Assembly (NCBI GenBank): GCA_030754655.1
Contig: JASLZX010000010.1
Location: forward strand, 1 to 38,215
Source: UBA8886 sp002731655
GTDB taxonomy: Archaea; Thermoplasmatota; Poseidoniia; MGIII; CG-Epi1
Direction of reading: 5' to 3'
Length of the DNA stretch: 38,215 bases
Below are positions 32,440 through 38,215 of this stretch, one piece after another. A program made the position numbers and the translations under genes. Within the stretch, counting starts at the first letter, position 1, and the number at the start of each line of letters is the position of its first letter. The notes below the pieces were generated by a model that made no database searches, was not told where the DNA came from, and worked only from the letters and a program-made list of their open reading frames with translations.

Positions 32440-33906
32440 ATGCAGCAATCAGCTGTTGTAGTAGCGTTCCTGTTCATTTTCTCCAGCCTAGCAGGCTGCC
32501 TCAATCCTGATGACAATAGAGTGACATTGAAAGAACCTACACCTTTCGACTTTGATTCACCTACACCAGCTACAACTTTCTACCATTTTGATGGGGCACG
32601 CAATGCTACAGATTTCTATGAGGTTAATGGTACAACCGTTATTTACGGAAATAATATTCCTATTTTTAGTGAAGGAACTTATTATGGAATCGGAACAACT
32701 ACTTTCGAGCCCACCATCGGGGTGACGCAGGCAGGTAATCTTTACATGACCAGTTGGGGAACAGGAAATGGAGGTTCTACAGCCATAATCAAGTGCGAAG
32801 GGATGCTTGAAATGAATTCCACCACCGAATATTCCTGCACAGACAGTGGTCCCGGTGTTGTACTGAACAGCAATGATCCGTACCTGTACGTTGATTTGTG
32901 GAATGACAGATTGATGAAGTTCGATATGCATGCTCTTGCTGTTATGACAGTCCAGTATTCGGATAATGAGGCTGCAACTTGGTCTCCCCCTACAGAAGCA
33001 ACTTCTCCTTATGCCATTCAGGATCACCAGACGATAGCATCTTCTCCTTACCAGGATTCTCTTTTGTCAATCCACGATACAACCTTTGTTTATTGCGTTA
33101 ACACTCAATTTCCTCACCCACTCTGCTCAACGAGTTTTGATGGTGGTAATCTGTGGACGCCAGAAGTCCCAGGCGCTCCAACAGATTGTGATAGTGGTGG
33201 ACTAACAGGCCATATAATCGGATCCAACAACGGTAATTTCTATAGAGGGAATAGAGGTTGTAATGGTGGTGAAGGATATTCGATATACAGGAGCACAGAT
33301 GGAGGCATGTCCTGGACAGAACATCCACTTCCAACAGAAACCACTGGAACTGCAGAAACGTGGAATTTTGAGGAAGCTCAAGTAGCAGCCGATTCTGAAG
33401 ACAACGTCCATGCTATGTGGATGGGGTTTGACAACATGCCATATTATTCATATTCAAATAATGAAGGTGGAACTTGGAGCAGTCCAATTATGGTTGCACC
33501 ACCCGGTGTCAATGGGACAGGATTTCCTACAATCGCAGCCGGTTCCGAAGGAAGAGTGGTAATGGGATATATTGGCACCACTAACGGCGGGTCAACTTGG
33601 AATGGATATATGACAGTAATAACCGATTCATTCAATGAAAATCCATTATTAACAACAGTAGTTGTAAACTTACCCGACGACCCCCTAGAGAATGCCAAAG
33701 ATGACTGCGGTTACGATCGCTGTGGTGGTTTCGGAGATTTTATAGATATCGTCGTGGCGGCGGACGGCCGCCCCTGGTTCGGACTAGCGCATAATCCTGC
33801 CGGTGAAATAGGTATTTTCGGCACCTTCGCCGAGGGTCCATCGCTGCGTGGTGATGCAGTTACGGCACTCCCACCTCTGCCACTGGGTGGAACTGTGACA
33901 CTCTAA
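32440..33906 (+). CDS. paralogous Asp-box (BNR) lipoprotein
   Basis: A 488-residue paralogue of the preceding gene. Shared blocks include TTTFEPTIGVTQAG, NSNDPYLYVD, LMKFDMHALAVM and CGGFGDFIDI. The lipoprotein signal ends LAGC (C20). Asp boxes are fewer or degenerate (SDNEAATW, SFDGGNLW, STDGGMSW, SNNEGGTW). Most of the gene is AT-rich, while its last ~160 bases return to the GC-rich local style, suggesting gene conversion or a recombination boundary. It has its own TATA box. The stop overlaps that of convergent aspS. Confidence 0.85.
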   Translation: MQQSAVVVAFLFIFSSLAGCLNPDDNRVTLKEPTPFDFDSPTPATTFYHFDGARNATDFYEVNGTTVIYGNNIPIFSEGTYYGIGTTTFEPTIGVTQAGNLYMTSWGTGNGGSTAIIKCEGMLEMNSTTEYSCTDSGPGVVLNSNDPYLYVDLWNDRLMKFDMHALAVMTVQYSDNEAATWSPPTEATSPYAIQDHQTIASSPYQDSLLSIHDTTFVYCVNTQFPHPLCSTSFDGGNLWTPEVPGAPTDCDSGGLTGHIIGSNNGNFYRGNRGCNGGEGYSIYRSTDGGMSWTEHPLPTETTGTAETWNFEEAQVAADSEDNVHAMWMGFDNMPYYSYSNNEGGTWSSPIMVAPPGVNGTGFPTIAAGSEGRVVMGYIGTTNGGSTWNGYMTVITDSFNENPLLTTVVVNLPDDPLENAKDDCGYDRCGGFGDFIDIVVAADGRPWFGLAHNPAGEIGIFGTFAEGPSLRGDAVTALPPLPLGGTVTL

Positions 33907-35189
33907 GGTGTCAACCGGTTCCGGTCTCTTGGAAATAGCACGCACTCGCGCACATTTTGTGCACCGCTAAAGACCATTGCCAGACGGTCCAAGCCGAGAC
34001 CCCAACCACCATGCGGCGGAATTCCGTAGCGGAATGGCTCTAGGTAATGGCCGAACTCGGTAGGGTCCAGCTCCTGTTCGCGCAGTCGCTGTTCGAGCAG
34101 CGTGATATCGTGGACCCGCTGACCACCGGAAGTCATCTCGACCTCGCGGAACATGAAATCGAAGCCCTTACTGTGCTTCTCGCCTTCGGGCTGGATATAG
34201 AACGGCTTGAGCGAAAGCGGCCATTTCGTGATGAAGTAGAAACCGCCGTATTGCTCGGCAATTGCGCGCGTCGCTTCCATAGAGAGGTCGTCGCCCCACG
34301 CGATGTCGGCCTTCGCGCTTGCGATTTCAATTGCCTCGTCATAGGTGATGCGCGGCAACGGTAATTCAACCTCCAGTGGCGCCATCTCCAACGCTGCCAG
34401 CGCCTCGGCTTCCTGCGCAACTGCACTAGCGCAGCTCGCAACCAACCGTTCCATTACTCCCATCACGTCATCGTCGTCAGCCCAGGACATCTCAATGTCA
34501 ATAGAAATGAATTCGTTCAGGTGGCGCGGAGTATTATGCTCCTCAGCACGGAAAGCGGGGCCGACTTCGTACACCCGGTCAAGGCCACCTGACATTAGTA
34601 TCTGTTTGTAGAGCTGTGGTGACTGTGCAAGATACGCTTCGCGGTCGAAATATTGTACCGGGAAGAGCGCGGTACCCCCCTCAGTGGCCGATGCAATAAT
34701 CTTCGGCGTCTGCACTTCCAGGAAGCCTTCACGTCGCAAGTGGTTGTGTACTGCGCCCGAAATAGCGGCGCGGATGCGGAAGAAGGCCGCGACTTCGGGG
34801 CGCCGCAGGTCGAGATAGCGTGCGTTGAGTCGCGTCTCTATTTCACTCTCGATGCGGTCAACAACACCGAGCGGTAGCGGGGTCGCGGCAGCGTTGAGTA
34901 CCTCCAGTTCCGTGGGCACTAGTTCGAGGCCGTTGGGGGCTTCTTGATTAGCCTTTACCGTGCCGGTGACGCGCAGTGTTGATTCCCGCGCGATGGCTGT
35001 CCACACCTTGAAATTATCTTCACCCACTTTCTTCTTCGGTAATGTCAGCTGAGCTATGCCAGTGGAGTCACGCAATTGCAAGAAGGCGATGCCGCCTAGG
35101 TTGCGCGTCTCCTGCAGCCAGCCGCAGAGCGTTTGCTCAGTGTCGTCGTCCGCTTCGGACAGTTCACCGCAACGTCGTGTCTGTAACAT
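33903..35189 (-). CDS. aspS: aspartyl-tRNA synthetase (archaeal type, probably non-discriminating)
   Basis: Charges tRNA-Asp, and perhaps tRNA-Asn. The 428-residue class II synthetase has an OB-fold anticodon domain (CGWLQETRNLGGIAFLQLRD), motif 2 (YEVGPAFRAEEHNTPRHLNEF) and motif 3 (GWGLGLDRLAMVF). At the two positions used to tell discriminating (W26, K85) from non-discriminating (H26, P85) archaeal enzymes it has Q26 and P85, so it leans to the non-discriminating form. The ATG shares its A with the prf1 stop (TAATG). Confidence 0.96.
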   Translation of the reverse strand: MLQTRRCGELSEADDDTEQTLCGWLQETRNLGGIAFLQLRDSTGIAQLTLPKKKVGEDNFKVWTAIARESTLRVTGTVKANQEAPNGLELVPTELEVLNAAATPLPLGVVDRIESEIETRLNARYLDLRRPEVAAFFRIRAAISGAVHNHLRREGFLEVQTPKIIASATEGGTALFPVQYFDREAYLAQSPQLYKQILMSGGLDRVYEVGPAFRAEEHNTPRHLNEFISIDIEMSWADDDDVMGVMERLVASCASAVAQEAEALAALEMAPLEVELPLPRITYDEAIEIASAKADIAWGDDLSMEATRAIAEQYGGFYFITKWPLSLKPFYIQPEGEKHSKGFDFMFREVEMTSGGQRVHDITLLEQRLREQELDPTEFGHYLEPFRYGIPPHGGWGLGLDRLAMVFSGAQNVRECVLFPRDRNRLTP

Positions 35190-36301
35190 TAGTTAAGAGG
35201 ATACCTCAGGATTGCAGCCAGCCCACCAAAGGCGTTGAGCAGGCCTGCCCCCTCCTCAGTGTCGGTGGATATGAGGTTCACGGTGCTGCGCGAATTCTCG
35301 GCAAGCTCTACCATTTCCTTCACCAGCCCTTTCTCGTTATCGCTTTCGAGCCCTTCCGAAATCAGAAGCTGGTTGACCGCTCCGCGCTGGAGCGCATCGC
35401 GCACCTGTGCTTCTCCGTAGGTCGCCAGTCCACCCCGGGAGGTCATGACCTCCTTCATGAATCGCTCCATCAACACCTTTTCCTGAACCAGTTGCACTTC
35501 CTGTAATCGACCGGAGGCGTTGGTAACCAGCTCGCGCAGTCCAGCTTCCTCGGTGTAGCCGGTGTCGAAGCTATCCAGGATTTTATCCCGTAATTCGTAG
35601 TGGAGGTATTCCTTGGTAATAAAGAAATCCTTAGTTGCACCCGGTCCCCCAATTAGCAGCGCCTCAATTTCGCGGGGGTCAAAACAATCTTCGGCGCTGC
35701 CCGCCACACGCTTGTACCACTCGTGAGCCGCCTCCTCGATGAGGCGCTCGAAACGGCGGCGCGACTGCCCTCCCTTACCGTGCTTGGAAGGCACCTGGGA
35801 AAACATGTGTTTCAGCACCTTGATACGCGAGCCGCGCAGCATTCCCAGCGTCGCCTCGGAACGGTCAATCACCAGCAGCGCATACTGTTCCTTGATTTCC
35901 TGCAGTTGCTCCAGTGGCTCCAGAAAGAAACGGTTGTCGCAGCGATAGAGGAAAGCCCCCACTGCTTCGGGCGGCTCGACGATTTCCTGCACCATTTCGG
36001 TCTGGTTAGCTCCTTTCGAGACGTGACCTACAAAGAATATCATGCCGTTTTCGGGCGGCGACTTGAACGCTTTCATGCGCGACATGATGGACTCAATTGC
36101 AGCACTGACATTCTTACGCGTTGACTTGGACTTGATGTTGGCGGACTGCGAGGCCTCATTGCGCAAGTATGCTACAACTTCGTGAATCTTGCGCTCGGGA
36201 GGGACGTAAAGGCTGATTAATTCAGTAGCGCGTCCGCTGAACTGCCCGAGTCGCTCAAGCTGCTGGCTGAATTCATAACGTACAAGGCTGTCACCTGCCA
36301 T
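35189..36301 (-). CDS. prf1: peptide chain release factor aRF1 (eRF1 family)
   Basis: Recognises stop codons and triggers peptide release. The 370-residue protein has NIKS at 55-58, YxCxxxF at 119-125 (YRCDNRF) and the catalytic GGQ at 177-179 (KHGKGGQSRRRF). It is shorter than the usual ~410 residues: the C-terminal domain passes from LLISEGLES straight to NEKGLVKEMVELAE, leaving out the small zinc-type minidomain. It ends with the typical FGGLAAILRY. A GCTTTTAACG box 25 bases before the ATG indicates a leaderless start. Confidence 0.96.
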   Translation of the reverse strand: MAGDSLVRYEFSQQLERLGQFSGRATELISLYVPPERKIHEVVAYLRNEASQSANIKSKSTRKNVSAAIESIMSRMKAFKSPPENGMIFFVGHVSKGANQTEMVQEIVEPPEAVGAFLYRCDNRFFLEPLEQLQEIKEQYALLVIDRSEATLGMLRGSRIKVLKHMFSQVPSKHGKGGQSRRRFERLIEEAAHEWYKRVAGSAEDCFDPREIEALLIGGPGATKDFFITKEYLHYELRDKILDSFDTGYTEEAGLRELVTNASGRLQEVQLVQEKVLMERFMKEVMTSRGGLATYGEAQVRDALQRGAVNQLLISEGLESDNEKGLVKEMVELAENSRSTVNLISTDTEEGAGLLNAFGGLAAILRYPLN

Positions 36302-36320
36302 CGGCCGCGCAAAGATGGCT

Positions 36321-36330
36321 CGTTAAAAGC
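36321..36330 (-). promoter_or_regulatory. TATA box of the prf1-aspS operon
   Basis: Minus-strand GCTTTTAACG is centred 25 bases before the prf1 ATG. Confidence 0.55.
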
Positions 36331-36379
36331 GAAGTCCCGGACACTATAGAATTTGCGTGAGGGCTGAGTCTCTGACGGT

Positions 36380-37705
36380 CTATCGCGTGCCCCAGGACCT
36401 TTCTCTTAGCGTCAAAAGGGCCCACGGTAGCAAGATTAGAGTTGCAAGAACCCACATTGGCAACATGGGCATGAATGAGAAGAAACTTACTTTATCAGCT
36501 GGTGGCAGCTGGAATGCCCAGTAGAAAGTCTGGTGCATTAATACAATCAAAGTAAGACCGCCTGCGTAGGTGAGGGGGTTTGCAGTCCCGGTTAAGGGAC
36601 CATACAACAGGAAATAGCTCACTACAGCAGGTGCCATTAACGTGACAAAAAGCACTCCGTAGAAAACAATCGCCGCCCCTTTTGGCCGTCGCCACATGTG
36701 GCCCACTGCACTGATGGATTCCATCAGGAATGAGCGGCGCCACCGTATCTGTTGTCGCATGTATTGTGAAAGAGTATGGGGGACAATTGTCCTTGCCCGT
36801 GCAGTAGGTACATAGATAGTGTCATAGCCCTCACGCAAAATCAGGTTCGTGAGACCTCTATCATCTCCATACGTACGTTTCAATCCCAGAAATGTCTGAT
36901 TCAGCCATACATTCAACATTGGACGAATTATCTCGGTACGGTAAAGGCTGAATGCCCCTGAACAACAGATAACACTGCCAAAATAGCCTTCAAGTGCCCG
37001 AAAGGTACGGAAAGCGATGAAATACTGTTGTGTCTGCATCCTGGTTAGCCAATTCACAGCTGCATTTTTCACATCTGTATGGCCGCAAATGGCTCCAATT
37101 TTGGCTGAATAGAAACCTCGAACACCTTCCTTAATTGCATTTGGTTCAAGCATTGAATCGCTATCTACCAAAATAGTGATTTCTGCGTTATGATACGTCA
37201 TGCCTTCAGCAATAGCTTCCCTCTTGCCCCTATTTTCTGGCATATGAACGACAGTGTGGCCAAATTCTTGCCCGCACCGGTCCATCCATTCACCTGTATC
37301 GTCATCACTTCCATCGTTTACCAGTATTACCTGTAACTTTTCTGCAGGATAATCAATCACGTGTAGGGCTTTAGCCGTTTTATGGATTGCCTGCGATTCA
37401 TTCTTTGCGGGAACTATTACTGCTATTGTCGGTTCATATTCTCCAATTTCCAGAAGGGGTGGATTATAAATCGCAAAAAAGACGTAACGGGAAAGTATCA
37501 GTGCCCCTACAATCCACATGTAAGTGATGAACAATGGATGGTAATGATTAACCACTCCAAACCGCACGAAAATAACGATACACAACAGCCCTACGAACAA
37601 AATCCAGAAGGCGAACTGCTTCGGGGTCTCAATGCGCAAGAAGTGCTGCAGACCGCGCCTTCGCTCGATTGGGCGTATATCGTCGGAAATAGCGACTTGG
37701 GACAT
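36380..37705 (-). CDS. processive family 2 glycosyltransferase, hyaluronan/chitin synthase-like, membrane
   Basis: A 441-residue membrane enzyme likely extruding a polysaccharide. Two N-terminal helices (about 32-80) are followed by a GT-A domain with VNDGSDDDT (129-137), DSDS (181-184), the catalytic GDD (280-282, YGDDRGLTN) and QxxRW (318-322, QQIRWRRS), then several C-terminal helices. This order matches class I hyaluronan/NodC/chitin synthases. The product sugar is unknown. AT-richer than the core genes. A TATTAATAG box lies about 30 bases upstream. It sits alone between 16S rRNA and prf1. Confidence 0.9.
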   Translation of the reverse strand: MSQVAISDDIRPIERRRGLQHFLRIETPKQFAFWILFVGLLCIVIFVRFGVVNHYHPLFITYMWIVGALILSRYVFFAIYNPPLLEIGEYEPTIAVIVPAKNESQAIHKTAKALHVIDYPAEKLQVILVNDGSDDDTGEWMDRCGQEFGHTVVHMPENRGKREAIAEGMTYHNAEITILVDSDSMLEPNAIKEGVRGFYSAKIGAICGHTDVKNAAVNWLTRMQTQQYFIAFRTFRALEGYFGSVICCSGAFSLYRTEIIRPMLNVWLNQTFLGLKRTYGDDRGLTNLILREGYDTIYVPTARARTIVPHTLSQYMRQQIRWRRSFLMESISAVGHMWRRPKGAAIVFYGVLFVTLMAPAVVSYFLLYGPLTGTANPLTYAGGLTLIVLMHQTFYWAFQLPPADKVSFFSFMPMLPMWVLATLILLPWALLTLRERSWGTR

Positions 37706-37732
37706 GCGATATTGAGACGGGGTATGAATGCC

Positions 37733-37742
37733 CTATTAATAG
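37733..37742 (-). promoter_or_regulatory. TATA box of the glycosyltransferase
   Basis: Minus-strand CTATTAATAG is centred about 32 bases before the ATG at 37705. Confidence 0.45.
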
Positions 37743-37856
37743 TTAAGCGTCTAGAAATACGCGTTTTACCGAACTAATGAACGTTAAAAACATAACTTTA
37801 CACACGTATTTGCCTAAGTGCCGTATTGAAGAATAATCAAGCTATGTAGATGCATG

Positions 37857-37868
37857 ACGCAACTGCGT
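37857..37868 (-). other. short hairpin downstream of 16S rRNA
   Basis: ACGCA-AC-TGCGT forms a 5-bp stem about 55 bases past the 16S 3' end. It may take part in processing or termination of the rRNA transcript. The remaining spacer to the glycosyltransferase shows no tRNA-Ala and no 23S start. Confidence 0.3.
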
Positions 37869-37923
37869 GAGGAGGTCGTTAATTCGTAGATATATTAGTG
37901 CCAGTACAGCAAACCCGGTTCTT

Positions 37924-38215
<292 letters not shown>

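Overview
The window reads as a chromosomal piece of an uncultured archaeon, most likely a marine Thermoplasmatota/Poseidoniia-type euryarchaeote (Marine Group II or III). The archaeal assignment rests on L18e-L13-S9-RpoN gene order, diphthine synthase, a Taw2-type wybutosine enzyme, aRF1, archaeal-type AspRS, a 16S rRNA 3' end, and TATA boxes placed about 25 bases before many start codons (leaderless first genes). The group assignment is an inference from gene content (a complex I without NuoEFG, a 16S gene with no 23S next to it, lipobox proteins) and was not tested by phylogeny. The background is GC-rich, interrupted by visibly AT-richer stretches near 23.0-23.3 kb, 25.6-26.9 kb, 32.4-33.7 kb and 36.4-37.9 kb.

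Layout. 0-4.7 kb, minus strand: a partial GNAT acetyltransferase, tRNA-Pro, the rpl18e-rpl13-rps9-rpoN operon, purN, a riboflavin-pathway reductase, and panB with a JAMM protease. 4.8-16.1 kb, plus strand: a tightly overlapping respiratory complex I operon, nuoA-B-C-D-H-I-J1-J2-K-L-M-N, plus a small unknown gene. 16.1-22.7 kb, minus strand: a trans-prenyl diphosphate synthase, a PAS-UbiA (MenA-like) prenyltransferase, and carB-carA. 23-24.1 kb, minus strand: a small membrane protein and dph5. 24.1-25.6 kb, plus strand: yjbQ and an MDR oxidoreductase. 25.6-26.7 kb: broken Hpt and receiver (phosphorelay) genes. 26.7-28.4 kb, minus strand: taw2 and nfo. 28.5-30.7 kb, plus strand: NAD kinase and a 482-residue orphan. 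Then tRNA-Val, two paralogous Asp-box (BNR) lipoproteins (plus), aspS and prf1 (minus), a hyaluronan-synthase-like glycosyltransferase (minus), and the 3' end of a 16S rRNA gene (minus).

The most unusual part is the respiratory block. There is no NADH-input module (NuoEFG). NuoI carries four instead of two [4Fe-4S] motifs. NuoJ is split, and its second half carries a large soluble insert resembling two FN3 domains. NuoM begins with a signal peptide and a cupredoxin domain that has a complete type-1 copper ligand set. Facing the end of the operon are a quinone-type prenyltransferase fused to a PAS sensor domain and its likely polyprenyl diphosphate supplier. Together these suggest an ornamented complex I, with extra iron-sulfur wiring inside and copper/adhesion-like domains outside, beside a quinone-tailing step that may be redox- or ligand-sensed.
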